Positions 44,666 through 54,806 are shown, counted from the stretch's first letter. The stretch: DNA of 64,000 bases from Acidobacteriota bacterium (GCA_026393985.1 JAPKZB010000004.1:62001-126000), one strand, 5' to 3'. Notes: generated from the letters alone by a model not told the origin. Program-made: numbers and translations.

Positions 44666-47299
44666 GTGCCCCCCGCCCTGCTCTGCTTCCTCCTTCCCCT
44701 CCTCGCCGCCGCGCAAACCACCCAGTCTACCGGCACCCTCCAAGGCACCGTCCGCGACCGTACCGGCGCCACCATCCCCAACGCCACCCTCACCGCCCGC
44801 AATCAGGACACCGCCGCCGAACGCCGCGCCACCACCAGCGCCGACGGCCTGTTCACCTTCCGCGCACTCCCCCCCGGAACCTACACCCTCACCGTCGCCG
44901 CCCCCGGCTTCGCCACTCTCAAAACCACCCCCTTGCCCCTCTCCGTCGGCCAGATCTTCCAGCGCGACCTCGAACTCGCCCCCGCCGGCCTCACCGAAAC
45001 CCTCGAAGTCAGCGAAACCCCGGAAGCCATCGACCCCGCCGCCTCCAGCGCCAGCGTCGCCCTCGGCAACGAACGCATCGAAGAAGCCCCCGCCCGCAGC
45101 CGCAACTACCTCAACTTCGTCCTCGCCGCCCCCGCTGTCGCCACCTCCGCCGGCAGCAGCTCCCAACGCACCATGACCGGCACCCGCACACCCATGGGCG
45201 ACAGCGGCTTCACCTCCGGCGGCATCCGCGCCCGCAACAACGCCATCCTCATCGACGGCACCGACAACCGCGACGAAACCACCGGCGGCAACCGCGTCGC
45301 CATCGGCCTCGAAATGGTCCAGGAGTTCCGCGTCGCCACCGCCGCCTTCGGCGCCGAACTCGGCGGCGCCGCCGGCGGCCTCCTCAACATGGTCACCCGC
45401 TCCGGCGTCGATATCTGGCACGGCGACCTCACCTTCTTTGCCCAAAACGAAATCACCAACGCACAGCGCGCCGAGGTCGCCGCCCCCACCCGCCCCCGCT
45501 TCCCCCGCTACCAGCCCGGCGTCTCCGCCAACGGCCCGCTCCGCCCCCATCGCACCTTCATCGCCGGCGCCATCGAATACGAGTCCGAGTCCGCCGAAGA
45601 GTGGTCCAACATCGCCGCCCCCGTCGCCGCCCTCCTCCCCAACGTCTACCGCGGCCTCTACCCCACCAGCACCCGCGGCACCGAACTCTCCCTCAAACTC
45701 AACCACCAGATCGGCGAACACGATACCTTCGCCGCCCGCTACGCCTTCTCCCGCGGACGCACCCGCGGCGAAGTCCAGGGTCCCGATAACTTCGCCGACC
45801 GCTCCGCCCAGGGCAACAGCCTCACCCAGGACCACGCCCTCGTCGCCAACTGGCTCCGCGTCCTCTCCCCCACCACCGTCAACGACCTCCGCCTCCAAAT
45901 CGCCGAACGCCGCGCCGAGCTCACCCCCAACGGCGCCGGCCCCGCCGTCGAAGTCCCCGGCGTCGTCACCTACGGCGCCTTCCCCCGCATGGACGCCGAC
46001 CGCACCGAACGCCACTACCAGCTCATCGAACATCTCAACGCCGCCCTCGGCACTCACCGCCTCAGCGCCGGTCTCGACGCCCACTGGGTCACCCTCGACT
46101 CCGCCCTTCGCCACCGCCACGCCGGCATCTTCGTCTTCCCCACCCTCAACGACCTCCTCGCCGGCCGCCCCGATCTCTACCTCCAGGCCTTCGGCAACCC
46201 CGCCACCCAGCTCACCACCCTCCCCCTCGGCCTCTGGCTCCAGGACCGCTGGCAGCTCCACCCCCGCCTCCTGCTCGAAATCGGCGCCCGCTTCGACCGC
46301 CAGCGCCTACCCGCCGGCCTCTCCCCCAGTTCGAACAACCTCGCCCCCCGCCTCGGCCTCGCCTGGCGGCCCGTCGCCGCCCGCCCCCTCGTCCTCCGCG
46401 CCGGCTTCGGCCTCTTCTACGATCGCTACCCCCTCGCCTGGCTCAACGAAGCCCTCCAGAAAAACGGCACCCAGGGCTTCGAACAGTACGGCGCCGGCCC
46501 CGACGCCGTCCGCGCCTGGCAACTGCCCCGCTCCGCCCCCGTCCCCGGCCTGCCCCGGCTCACCTACGCGACCGCCGCCCACTTCCCCTCCACCTACAGC
46601 CGCAAATGGAGCACCGGCTTCGAGTACGGCTTCGGCTCCCACACCTCCCTCAGCGTCGAAGCCAACCTCATCCGCGGCCTCCACCTCCCCCGCACCCGCC
46701 TCTACCAGCTCGAACAAACCGGCCGCTCCCAATACGCCGGCCTCGCCGCCACCCTCAACCGCCGCATCAGCAAAGAGCTCTCCTACCTCGCCACCTACAA
46801 CTGGGGCCGCACCTACGACGACGGCTCCGACTTCGACGAACAACCCAGCAACCCCTATAACATCCGCCAGGACTGGGCCCTCTCCCGCCAGCACCAGGCC
46901 CACCGCCTCGCCCTCAGCTCCCTGTTCGAACTCCCCTGGCTCATCGACAAACTCACCATCGCCCCCATCTTCACCCTCGGCTCCGGCCGCCCCCTCAACG
47001 CCCTCCTCACCACCGACCCCGCCCGCACCGGCGCCTACCCCCTCGTCGCCCGCCCCCCCGGCGTCCCCCGCAATCCCTCCTTCGGCCCCAAAACCACCAG
47101 CCTCGACCTCCGCGTCATGAAAACCATCCCCCTGCTCGACCAACGCGCCGTCCTCCAGTTCGGCGTCGAAAGCTTCAACCTCACTAACCACACCAACGCC
47201 GAACGCCTCAGCCCCTTCGCCGGCCTCCCCTCCTACGGCGCCATCCTCGAAAGCCTCCCCGCGCGACAAGTGCAGTTCATGATCCAATTCGAATACTGA
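44666..47299 (+). CDS. TonB-dependent receptor, Oar-like (877 aa)
   Basis: 877 residues from GTG. Signal peptide (1-16), then a carboxypeptidase-regulatory-like domain (TLQGTVRDRTGATIPNATLTARNQDT, about 22-105), a plug-like region (EEAPARSRNYLNFVLAAPAVATS, GGIRARNNAILIDGTDNRDE, FGAELGGAAGGLLNMVTRSG) and a long beta-barrel ending QFMIQFEY, an aromatic C-terminus typical of outer-membrane proteins. It probably imports a glycan fragment or other polymer. The next gene, a sulfatase, starts at the base shared with its stop (TGATG), so the two are coupled. Confidence 0.9.
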   Translation: MPPALLCFLLPLLAAAQTTQSTGTLQGTVRDRTGATIPNATLTARNQDTAAERRATTSADGLFTFRALPPGTYTLTVAAPGFATLKTTPLPLSVGQIFQRDLELAPAGLTETLEVSETPEAIDPAASSASVALGNERIEEAPARSRNYLNFVLAAPAVATSAGSSSQRTMTGTRTPMGDSGFTSGGIRARNNAILIDGTDNRDETTGGNRVAIGLEMVQEFRVATAAFGAELGGAAGGLLNMVTRSGVDIWHGDLTFFAQNEITNAQRAEVAAPTRPRFPRYQPGVSANGPLRPHRTFIAGAIEYESESAEEWSNIAAPVAALLPNVYRGLYPTSTRGTELSLKLNHQIGEHDTFAARYAFSRGRTRGEVQGPDNFADRSAQGNSLTQDHALVANWLRVLSPTTVNDLRLQIAERRAELTPNGAGPAVEVPGVVTYGAFPRMDADRTERHYQLIEHLNAALGTHRLSAGLDAHWVTLDSALRHRHAGIFVFPTLNDLLAGRPDLYLQAFGNPATQLTTLPLGLWLQDRWQLHPRLLLEIGARFDRQRLPAGLSPSSNNLAPRLGLAWRPVAARPLVLRAGFGLFYDRYPLAWLNEALQKNGTQGFEQYGAGPDAVRAWQLPRSAPVPGLPRLTYATAAHFPSTYSRKWSTGFEYGFGSHTSLSVEANLIRGLHLPRTRLYQLEQTGRSQYAGLAATLNRRISKELSYLATYNWGRTYDDGSDFDEQPSNPYNIRQDWALSRQHQAHRLALSSLFELPWLIDKLTIAPIFTLGSGRPLNALLTTDPARTGAYPLVARPPGVPRNPSFGPKTTSLDLRVMKTIPLLDQRAVLQFGVESFNLTNHTNAERLSPFAGLPSYGAILESLPARQVQFMIQFEY

Positions 47300-48705
47300 T
47301 GCAACGCCGCCAATTCCTCTCGCTCCTGTCGAGCCACGCGCTCGCCCAGCCCGCCCTCCCCCCGCCCAACATCGTCCTCATCCTCGCCGACGATCTCGGC
47401 TGGACCGACCTCGGCTGCTACGGCTCCGACCTCCACGAAACGCCCCGCATCGACCGCCTCGCCCGCCAATCCCTCCGCTTCTCCCACGCCCTCTCCCCCG
47501 CCCCCGTCTGCTCCCCCACCCGCGCCTCCCTCCTCACCGGCAAACATCCCGCCCGCCTCGGCATCACCATCTGGCGCGAAGGCGCTGCCCAGCCCCCCAC
47601 CCACTTCCCCCTCCTGCCCGCCCCCTCGGAAACCGACCTCCCTCACGCCGAAACCACCTTTGCCGAGCTCCTCCAGCAGGCCGGCTACTCCACCGCCCTC
47701 ATCGGCAAATGGCACCTCGGCGACGCCGATCACGCCCCGGAAACCCAGGGTTTCGAAGTCAACCTCGGCGGCACCCACTGGGGCGCCCCGCCCACGTATT
47801 TCTATCCCTACAGCGGCCGCTTCGGCAGCCAGAAAGAGCACCGCTACGTCCCCGGCCTCACCCCCGGCCCCGCCGGCGAATACCTTACCGACCGCCTCAC
47901 CACCGAAGCCCTCCGCGTCATCGACGCCTTCCACGCTCGCCAAAAACCCTTCTTCCTCTACCTCGCTCATCACGCCCCCCACACCCCCATCGAGGCCAAA
48001 CCCGCCCTCCTCGCCAAGTACGAAGCCAAACTCCCCCAAGGCGTCAACCACACCAACCCCGCCTACGCCGCCATGGTCGAATCCTTCGATCAATCCGTCG
48101 GCCGCGTCCTCGACCACCTCCGCATCCGCGGCCTCGACCGCAACACCATCTTCATCATCACCTCCGACAACGGCGGCTATCTCCAAAGCGGCAACGGCCC
48201 CCGCATCACCTCCAACGCCCCCCTCCGCTCCGGCAAAGGCTCCCTCTACGAAGGAGGCCTCCGCGTCCCCCTCATCATCCAATGGCCCGGCTTCACCCCC
48301 GCCAACGCCGTCTGCGCCGAACCCGTCGTCCTCACCGACCTCTTCCCCACCCTCTGCGCCGCCGCCCAGGTCCCCCTCCCCGCTGCCGCCACGGACGGCC
48401 TCGACCTCCGCCCGCTCCTCCGCAACCCCGCCGCCCGCCTCCCTCGCCAAGCCATCCCCTTCCATTACCCGCACTACTACCCCACCACCACCCCCGTCTC
48501 CGCCCTCCGCACTCGCGACTGGAAGCTCCTAGAGTACTTCGAGGACAACCGCCTCGAACTCTACCACCTCGCCCAGGACCCCGGCGAAAAAACCAACCTC
48601 GCCGAAAAGAACCCCACCCAGGCCCAGGCCCTCCGCGCCCAGCTCCACGCCTGGCGTCAATCCGTCAACGCCCGCCTGCCCACCCCCAACCCCCAAAAAC
48701 CATAA
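47299..48705 (+). CDS. Sulfatase (arylsulfatase family)
   Basis: 468 residues. NIVLILADDLGWTDLGCYG supplies the metal-binding aspartates, and C71 in CSPTRASLLTG is the cysteine modified to formylglycine. FGYLSDNGGY-like ITSDNGGYL and LIGKWHLGD are also present. A short leader (MQRRQFLSLLSSHALAQ) implies export. It should remove sulfate from a sulfated polysaccharide or small ester. It is translationally coupled to the TonB receptor. A formylglycine-generating or anaerobic maturase gene is not in this window. Confidence 0.94.
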   Translation: MQRRQFLSLLSSHALAQPALPPPNIVLILADDLGWTDLGCYGSDLHETPRIDRLARQSLRFSHALSPAPVCSPTRASLLTGKHPARLGITIWREGAAQPPTHFPLLPAPSETDLPHAETTFAELLQQAGYSTALIGKWHLGDADHAPETQGFEVNLGGTHWGAPPTYFYPYSGRFGSQKEHRYVPGLTPGPAGEYLTDRLTTEALRVIDAFHARQKPFFLYLAHHAPHTPIEAKPALLAKYEAKLPQGVNHTNPAYAAMVESFDQSVGRVLDHLRIRGLDRNTIFIITSDNGGYLQSGNGPRITSNAPLRSGKGSLYEGGLRVPLIIQWPGFTPANAVCAEPVVLTDLFPTLCAAAQVPLPAAATDGLDLRPLLRNPAARLPRQAIPFHYPHYYPTTTPVSALRTRDWKLLEYFEDNRLELYHLAQDPGEKTNLAEKNPTQAQALRAQLHAWRQSVNARLPTPNPQKP

Positions 48706-48788
48706 TCCTCCCCTCCTCTCGCTCCGCTGCCCGGAACTGGTAACGAACCTGCCACGCTCCTGCCATCGGATTGAAACGACCGGTTGAT

Positions 48789-48794
48789 TACGAT
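48789..48794 (+). promoter_or_regulatory. Putative leaderless -10 hexamer
   Basis: TACGAT, then AGGCTA (6 nt), then the ATG at 48801. TTGAAA lies at 48771-48776, but the spacing of 12 is too short for a normal -35. Confidence 0.45.
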
Positions 48795-48800
48795 AGGCTA

Positions 48801-51800
48801 ATGTTCCGCCAACTCGCGCTCGCCACCCTCGTGGGCCCCGGCCTGCTTGCCCAAGGTCTCTCCACCGCCTCCCTCTCCGGTCAGCTCACCGACCCCGCCA
48901 ACGCCCTCGTCCCCCGCGCTACCGTTACGCTCAAAAGCCCAACCACCGGCTGGGAGCGCGCCACTACCTCCTCCCCCGACGGTCAATACAGCTTCTCCGC
49001 TGTCCCGGTTGGCGTCTATTCCCTCACCGTGGCCGCCTCCGGCTTCTCCACCTTCTCCCAAACCGGCCTCCGCCTCAATATCAATACCGCCAGCACCCTC
49101 AACATCAAACTCACCGTCGGTTCCGTCTCCGACTCCGTCACGGTCCAAGCCGATGCGCTCATGGTCAACACCACTTCCGGCACCCTTTCCCAAACCGTCC
49201 AACAGCGCTATATCCAGGAACTGCCGCTCAACGGCCGGAACGCCGCCAACCTCGTCCGCATGGTCCCCGGGGTCGTCACCGGCGCCAGTACCACAACCGC
49301 CGGTTACGCCAACTCTGCGGACACCATCGCCATCTCCGCCAACGGCTCCCGCGGCAACGAAGTCAACTACCGCCTCGACGGCGCCACCCACATGGACAAT
49401 GTCACAAACCTGAACGCCGCCTACCCCAACCCCGATGCCGTCCAGGAGTTCACCGTCCAAACCTCAAACTTCTCGGCCCAATACGGCAATTTCTCCGGCG
49501 CCGTCGTCAACGTGGCCACCCGCTCCGGCTCCAACGAGTTCCACGGTTCCCTGTTCCACTTCACCCGCAACGGCTCTTTGAACGCCCGCAACTACTTCGC
49601 CGCCCAGGCCGACAATCTCAAACGCAACCAGTTCGGCGCCACCCTCGGCGGACCCGTCCTGCGCAACAAACTGTTCTTCCTCGGTAGCTTCCAAAACACC
49701 ATCGTTCGCAACGAAAGCTTCTCCAATCAAGCCACCGTTCCCAACCCCGCCTTCCGCGCCGGCAACTTCGCCTCCCTCCTGCCCGGGACCCCCATCCGTG
49801 ACCCCCAGAACGCAAACACCCCCTTTCCCGGCAACCTCATCCCCTCCTCCCGTCTCCGCCCCATCGCCACCAATCTCCTGGCCAAAGTGCCCACCGCCAC
49901 CACCACCAACGGCATCATCCGCTACGCCCGCCCCGACCGCTCCGACACCCTCCAGTACCTCGGCAAACTCGACTATAACCTCGGCCACCATCACCTCTCC
50001 GGCAGCGGCTTCTTCAACCGCTTTGAAGATCCCGGCTGGGACGGAGCCAACACCCTCCTCACCGTCCGCATCGGTCAGGATCAGCGTACCAACAACTGGA
50101 AACTCCAGGACTCCTGGACCCTCCGGCCCAATCTCATCAACTCCATCATTGTTTCCGGACTCATGCTCGACTCCTTCAATCTGCGTCGCAGCACCGCCTG
50201 GCTCTCCCAGTTCGGCCCCATCCAGTTCAATGAGCCCCAGGAATCAGACCGCCAACTCGAACTCGGCGTCACTGGCTTCGGCGGCTGGGGCAGCGTCACC
50301 AACTCGCCTCCCGGACAGTGGATCCGTCGCAACGTCGAAATCAACAACGTCACCACCTGGATCCATGGCCGCCACACCCTGAACTTCGGCGCCGAATACT
50401 CCCCCTGGACCGGCTTCGATTCCAGCACCAAATTCCAACAAAGCGGCAATTTCACCTTCTCCGGCCAACTCACCGGCAACGGCATCTCCGACCTCCTCCT
50501 CGGCCGCGTCGCCACCTTCGTCCAGTCCGCCGGCAAGTTCAAACAAACCCGCGGCGCCCAAATCAGCCTCTTCCTCGATGACACCTGGCGCCTCTCCCGC
50601 CAACTCACCCTCAACGCCGGCCTCCGCTGGGACCCCTACTACGCCTGGCACGACCAACTCGACCAGGTCTCCGGCTATCGCCCCGGCGCCCGCTCCCAGC
50701 GCTTCCTCAACGCTCCCCCCGGAGCCATCTTCGCCGGCGACCCCGGCTTCCCCAAGGCCGGCCAGCAGCACGACGCCGATAACTTCTCTCCCCGCTTCGG
50801 CTTCGCCTGGCAACCCCTACCCGGCAATTCCGCCACCGTCGTCCGCGGCGGCTATGGCATCTTCTACGTCCGCCCCTTCCCCCGCCTCTACAACAACTTC
50901 GTCGAATCCGCGCCCTTCTCCCCCACCCTCACCCTCAACGGCGTCGATATGCAGGACCCCTACGGCTCCGCCGGCGTTCGTAACCCCTTCCCGCCTTTTG
51001 CCCCCGTCAACCTCAACGACAAGAATATGCCCTTCTCCTTCCCCATGCCCTTCGCCTGGTTTAAAGAGGATTGGCGCGTCGGCTACTCCCAAGCCTGGAA
51101 CCTCACCGTCGAACGCCAACTCGGCGCCGACTACCTCCTTCGCGCCGCCTATGTCGCGAATAAAGGCACCAACCTGCAAACCTTCCGCGAACGCAACTGG
51201 GCTCTCTACTCACCTACCGCCACCGTCGCCAACACCAACGCCCGGCGGCCCCTCGGCCAGTTCTTCTCCTCCATGCGGGAACTGGTCGACTACGGCAACT
51301 CCCAGTATCATTCCCTGCAACTTACCCTCGACAAACGCTTCAGCCGCAACTTCTCCGTCCTCGCCTTCTACACCTGGTCTAAATCCATCGACGACGAAAG
51401 CGCCAACAACCAGTTCTCCCTCTCCAACCCCCATCCCACCGACGGACGCTTCAACCGCGGCCTCTCCGACTTCGATATCCCCCACAACTTCCGGCTCAGC
51501 GGCGTCTTCGATCTCCCCAAGCTCCAGAAAGCCAACCCACTCCTCCGCCAGCTCCTCGGCGGCTGGAGCCTGCTCAACATCCTCGACATCCGCTCCGGCC
51601 TGCCCTTCGGCCTCAGCTCCGGCCGCGACAACTCCTTCTCCGGCATCGGCCTCGACCGCGCCGACCTCCGCGGCAATCCCGTTCTTCCCGCCGGCCGCTC
51701 CCGCAACGACTACCTCAACTCCTTCTTCGATCGCTCGCAGGTCACCTTCAATGCCGTCGGTACCTACGGAAACTCTCCCCGTAACTTCCTCCGCTCTCCC

Positions 51801-52010
51801 GGCGCCGTCAACCTCGACCTCACCGTGCAAAAGACCTTCCCCATCCGCGAACGCATCCAGCTCAACCTCCGCGGCGAGTTCTTCAATGCCCTCAACAAGG
51901 CAAACTTCGCCGCCCCCGGCAACAACGTCAGCGCCGCCGCCAACTTCGGCGTCATCACCAGTGCCGCCGATCCCCGCATCCTCCAAGTCGGTGCCCGCCT
52001 CACGTTCTAA
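48801..52010 (+). CDS. TonB-dependent receptor, Oar-like (1069 aa)
   Basis: 1069 residues. Start at 48801 (MFRQLALATLVGPGLLAQG, signal peptide); the in-frame codons before it do not look like protein. A carboxypeptidase-regulatory-like domain (SLSGQLTDPANALVPRATVTLKS, about 20-105) precedes the plug (ELPLNGRNAANLVRMVPGVVTG, YRLDGATHMDNV, AQYGNFSGAVVNVATRSGSNEFHGSLF) and a barrel ending ILQVGARLTF. Less extremely C-ending than the 44666 receptor and clearly not a recent duplicate of it. Confidence 0.92.
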   Translation: MFRQLALATLVGPGLLAQGLSTASLSGQLTDPANALVPRATVTLKSPTTGWERATTSSPDGQYSFSAVPVGVYSLTVAASGFSTFSQTGLRLNINTASTLNIKLTVGSVSDSVTVQADALMVNTTSGTLSQTVQQRYIQELPLNGRNAANLVRMVPGVVTGASTTTAGYANSADTIAISANGSRGNEVNYRLDGATHMDNVTNLNAAYPNPDAVQEFTVQTSNFSAQYGNFSGAVVNVATRSGSNEFHGSLFHFTRNGSLNARNYFAAQADNLKRNQFGATLGGPVLRNKLFFLGSFQNTIVRNESFSNQATVPNPAFRAGNFASLLPGTPIRDPQNANTPFPGNLIPSSRLRPIATNLLAKVPTATTTNGIIRYARPDRSDTLQYLGKLDYNLGHHHLSGSGFFNRFEDPGWDGANTLLTVRIGQDQRTNNWKLQDSWTLRPNLINSIIVSGLMLDSFNLRRSTAWLSQFGPIQFNEPQESDRQLELGVTGFGGWGSVTNSPPGQWIRRNVEINNVTTWIHGRHTLNFGAEYSPWTGFDSSTKFQQSGNFTFSGQLTGNGISDLLLGRVATFVQSAGKFKQTRGAQISLFLDDTWRLSRQLTLNAGLRWDPYYAWHDQLDQVSGYRPGARSQRFLNAPPGAIFAGDPGFPKAGQQHDADNFSPRFGFAWQPLPGNSATVVRGGYGIFYVRPFPRLYNNFVESAPFSPTLTLNGVDMQDPYGSAGVRNPFPPFAPVNLNDKNMPFSFPMPFAWFKEDWRVGYSQAWNLTVERQLGADYLLRAAYVANKGTNLQTFRERNWALYSPTATVANTNARRPLGQFFSSMRELVDYGNSQYHSLQLTLDKRFSRNFSVLAFYTWSKSIDDESANNQFSLSNPHPTDGRFNRGLSDFDIPHNFRLSGVFDLPKLQKANPLLRQLLGGWSLLNILDIRSGLPFGLSSGRDNSFSGIGLDRADLRGNPVLPAGRSRNDYLNSFFDRSQVTFNAVGTYGNSPRNFLRSPGAVNLDLTVQKTFPIRERIQLNLRGEFFNALNKANFAAPGNNVSAAANFGVITSAADPRILQVGARLTF

Positions 52011-52016
52011 ATCGGC

Positions 52017-52022
52017 TAGGCT
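52017..52022 (+). promoter_or_regulatory. Putative leaderless -10 hexamer
   Basis: TAGGCT, then ACCAAC (6 nt), then the ATG at 52029. No Shine-Dalgarno. Confidence 0.4.
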
Positions 52023-52028
52023 ACCAAC

Positions 52029-53585
52029 ATGCGCCCCGTGCTCCTGTTGGTAGCCCTCTCCGCCCTCCTCCCCGCCCAACCCAACACCCTCACCCCCGCC
52101 GAAATCCAGGCCGGTTGGCAGCTCCTGTTCAACGGCCACTCCCTCGCCGGCTGGCGCTGGACCTCCCAATCCCCCGCCCCCACCCCCTCCTGGCAGGTCG
52201 CCGACGGCGCCCTCGTCACCACCCCCGGCCGCGGCAAACCCGTCTACCTCCTCACCGAAGCCTCCTTCACCGACTTCGAACTCACCTTCTCGTGGCGCGC
52301 CGCCCCCGGCGCCAACTCCGGCATCAAGTACCGCATCCAGTCCCTCACCGAAAAAGACCGCCTCGAACCCACCGGCCCCGAATACCAGATCACCGACGAC
52401 CTCGCCAGCCCCGACTCCCTCTCCACCCCCCGCCACTCCTCCGGCGCGCTCTACGACTACGTCGCCCCCCGCCGCTCCGCCCCCGCCGCCCCCAACGTCT
52501 GGCACCAGGCCCGCATCCTCGTCCACGGCCTCCACGTCGAACACTGGCTCGACGGCGAAAAAATCATCGACGTCGACCTCGACTCCCCCGCCGCCGCAGC
52601 CTCCTTCGCCCAAAGCAAACGCACCGAAAGCAAAGTCACCCTCCGCCGCCAGGCCCGCCGCCTCTCCCCCCTCGCCCTCCAGATCCACGACGGCGTCGTC
52701 GCCTTCCGCGACCTCAAAATCCGCCCCCTCCCCCTCACCGCCCAACTCGCCGTCTCTCAGCTCGCCGCTACCATCGGCGCCAACGCCCTCGCCGGCGACC
52801 ACCGCGCCGGCTACAACGGCGTCTTCGCCCTCTCCACCCCCACCCGCCCCGCCAACCCCTTCGTCCCCGCCTACGCCGGCCTCAACCTCGAACACTACTT
52901 CGACGGCCGCCCCCGCCCCACCGACCCCCGCGTCTTCTTCGAACCCCGCCACGCCCCCATGGCCCTCCGCCAGCTCTCTCCCGCCGCCGCCGAACTCACC
53001 CAGGGCCCCACCCCCGTCTTCGGCGTCGCCAGCACCACCCGCTTTGAACTCAAAGAGCCCTACTATCTCGACATCGCCTACCGCGCCACCCCCACCCACA
53101 CGAACTTCACCAACAACTTCCTCGGCATCTTCTGGGCCTCCTATATGAATGCGCCCGAGGACAAGAGCATCTACTTCCGCGGCCCCCAGGGACAGTGGCG
53201 CCAGTTCGCCACCCAGCTGCACGGCCGCGATGCGACGATTCTCGCCGCGGACGCCCCGCCCCCGCCCGCTGCGACGGAGGACCCCGCCTCGCTCTTCCGC
53301 AATCTCTCCCCCCTCCGCTACGCCGAGCCGTTTTTCTACGGCCGCCTCGGCGACATGGTGCTGATTTACATCTTCCGACCCAACCCGTATCTCCGCTTCG
53401 CCCAGTCTCCCTCCGGCGGCGGCAACACCCCCGCCGGCGACGACACCAACCCCGCCTGGGACTTCCAACTCGTCATCCCCAACCCCGAAGCCAACCGCAC
53501 TTACCCCCTCGACCTCCGCGTCGTCTACAAACCCTGGGCCGGCCGCGCCGATGTCCTCCGCGAAGTGAAAAACTACCTCCCCTAA
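52029..53585 (+). CDS. DUF1080 (3-keto-disaccharide hydrolase fold) secreted protein
   Basis: 518 residues with a signal peptide (1-15, LPA-Q). Residues ~28-240 are a DUF1080 concanavalin-like domain (GWQLLFNGHSLAGWRW, FELTFSWRAAPGANSGIKYRIQ, LQIHDGVVAFRDLKIRPL). The C-terminal half (about 250-518) contains a second beta-rich segment (PYYLDIAYRATPTHTNFTNNFLGIFWASYMNAPEDKSIYFRGP) with no family that I recognise. Family members hydrolyse 3-keto-glycosides or bind sugars. A codon-usage patch with many G-ending codons lies at about 53155-53380. Confidence 0.88.
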   Translation: MRPVLLLVALSALLPAQPNTLTPAEIQAGWQLLFNGHSLAGWRWTSQSPAPTPSWQVADGALVTTPGRGKPVYLLTEASFTDFELTFSWRAAPGANSGIKYRIQSLTEKDRLEPTGPEYQITDDLASPDSLSTPRHSSGALYDYVAPRRSAPAAPNVWHQARILVHGLHVEHWLDGEKIIDVDLDSPAAAASFAQSKRTESKVTLRRQARRLSPLALQIHDGVVAFRDLKIRPLPLTAQLAVSQLAATIGANALAGDHRAGYNGVFALSTPTRPANPFVPAYAGLNLEHYFDGRPRPTDPRVFFEPRHAPMALRQLSPAAAELTQGPTPVFGVASTTRFELKEPYYLDIAYRATPTHTNFTNNFLGIFWASYMNAPEDKSIYFRGPQGQWRQFATQLHGRDATILAADAPPPPAATEDPASLFRNLSPLRYAEPFFYGRLGDMVLIYIFRPNPYLRFAQSPSGGGNTPAGDDTNPAWDFQLVIPNPEANRTYPLDLRVVYKPWAGRADVLREVKNYLP

Positions 53586-53972
53586 CCCGCCCGAGATTTC
53601 CTGGAAATCGACCTTTACAAACTACCCCCTTTGTCGTAATTCATCAGCGCAGCAATCGTGATTTACGAGCGCCGGACCGACCCTCCGCCCGCCCTTTCTC
53701 TCCGTCGCTGCGCAGGGCCTTGCAAAAATTGGTTTACGTATGGGCGTACTGGCCACCAGCGCCGGGTTCTTTCGAGTGATGGCCTAAGTTCCCTGTGGTT
53801 CGGTAATGCGTGCGTATTCAATACCGATTTGCTGCGGACATCACGGCGTCGTCCCAATTGCACCGGCCCGCCCATCGACCTGCGTTTTCGGTTTGCATCC
53901 GCAAGCGGTTCACGCGCGCCCGGCCAACCAGCCCAATCGTCACCCTCCGGTTCCGGCATCGCCCCCAACCTT
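53586..53972. other. Non-coding stretch with open but unsupported frames
   Basis: 387 bp lacking the C-ending codon bias of its neighbours. A long open frame runs through it but has no recognisable domain; it is most likely decayed sequence linked to the RHS-like debris that follows. Confidence 0.4.
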
Positions 53973-54243
53973 CGCTGGACCAAATACGTCATCGACGGCT
54001 TCGGTCGCAACCTCGAAGTCACCAAATGGCTACCCGTACTCCATGTTTCCATGCCCAACTCCACCTACACCGCGCCATTCCACCGGGCTACCTACTCTTT
54101 ACGAGCACGGCGGCACGACGGTGGAAACCATCGACCCGAAGGGCAAATGGAAGAAGTTTGCAATCGACGCCCTCGGCAGCCGGATTCGCGTCTGGGAACC
54201 CCACCCCGGCAAAGGACTGAACCCGGACACCGTCAACCTAGTC
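53973..54243 (+). pseudogene. RHS/YD-repeat protein fragment, frameshifted
   Basis: Two pieces of YD-repeat style are in different frames: RWTKYVIDGFGRNLEVTKW (53973 onward) and TTVETIDPKGKWKKFAIDALGSRIRVWEP (about 54115-54205, the other frame). The DGFGR and DALGS cores are the YD-repeat pattern of secreted RHS proteins. A frame change between them, no start and no continuation on either side mark it as a relic. Confidence 0.6.
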
Positions 54244-54302
54244 CACGCCCCCGCGATTCGCCACGAACAGCTCCACCGCCACCCGCAAGCAAGGACTACA
54301 AA

Positions 54303-54794
54303 CTAGTCCAATTCGGCGAAAAGCGCGTCCAGCGGCACCGCCACATCGCCCGCCGACAGAGCGGTCGCCACCCGCACGGGCTCGCTGCCGGAGTGATATT
54401 CCCAAGCCGTCCGCTTTTCCGGATCAATCACCCAGCAATACGGAACACCCCAAGCGTGGTAATCCTCGCACTTGGCAAGCATCGCGCCCAGTCGGTCACC
54501 GGGCGACAGGATCTCGCAACAGAGCCGAACGGGCTCCGTCGGATAAGAGCCAGGAAACGCGTCCCCCGCGATTACGTCTGGAACAAGGTACGTCCTCTCG
54601 GAGATCCGCACCGTTACTTCCGCATAAGCCCGCCACCCCTGCGCCCGCAGCAGAACTTGCAAGGCAAACTGAATGATCGCATGCAGCTTCGTGGGCCTCG
54701 CCTTTGCCGTCACCACCCCGTCCCGGTATTCTCCAGTAGGTTTCTTGCTCGATCGCAAGAACTCTTCCACCGTCGTCAGAACCGCGACGCTCAT
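54303..54794 (-). CDS. Uma2 family endonuclease-fold protein
   Basis: 163 residues with the Uma2/DUF820 PD-(D/E)xK-like core: GEYRDGVVTAKARPTKLHAIIQFAL, TYLVPDVIAGDAF, RLCCEILSPGDR and YHAWGVPYCWVIDPEKRTAWEY. Uma2 proteins are frequent in Acidobacteriota, Cyanobacteria and Chloroflexi, often as scattered orphans near mobile DNA; the function is not settled. Here it lies between two gene fragments, consistent with insertion into a decaying locus. Confidence 0.88.
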   Translation of the reverse strand: MSVAVLTTVEEFLRSSKKPTGEYRDGVVTAKARPTKLHAIIQFALQVLLRAQGWRAYAEVTVRISERTYLVPDVIAGDAFPGSYPTEPVRLCCEILSPGDRLGAMLAKCEDYHAWGVPYCWVIDPEKRTAWEYHSGSEPVRVATALSAGDVAVPLDALFAELD

Positions 54795-54800
54795 GACCTC

Positions 54801-54806
54801 AGTCTA
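54801..54806 (-). promoter_or_regulatory. Putative leaderless -10 hexamer
   Basis: Minus-strand TAGACT, then GAGGTC (6 nt), then the ATG at 54794. The GAGG is too close to the ATG to be a normal Shine-Dalgarno. Confidence 0.4.
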
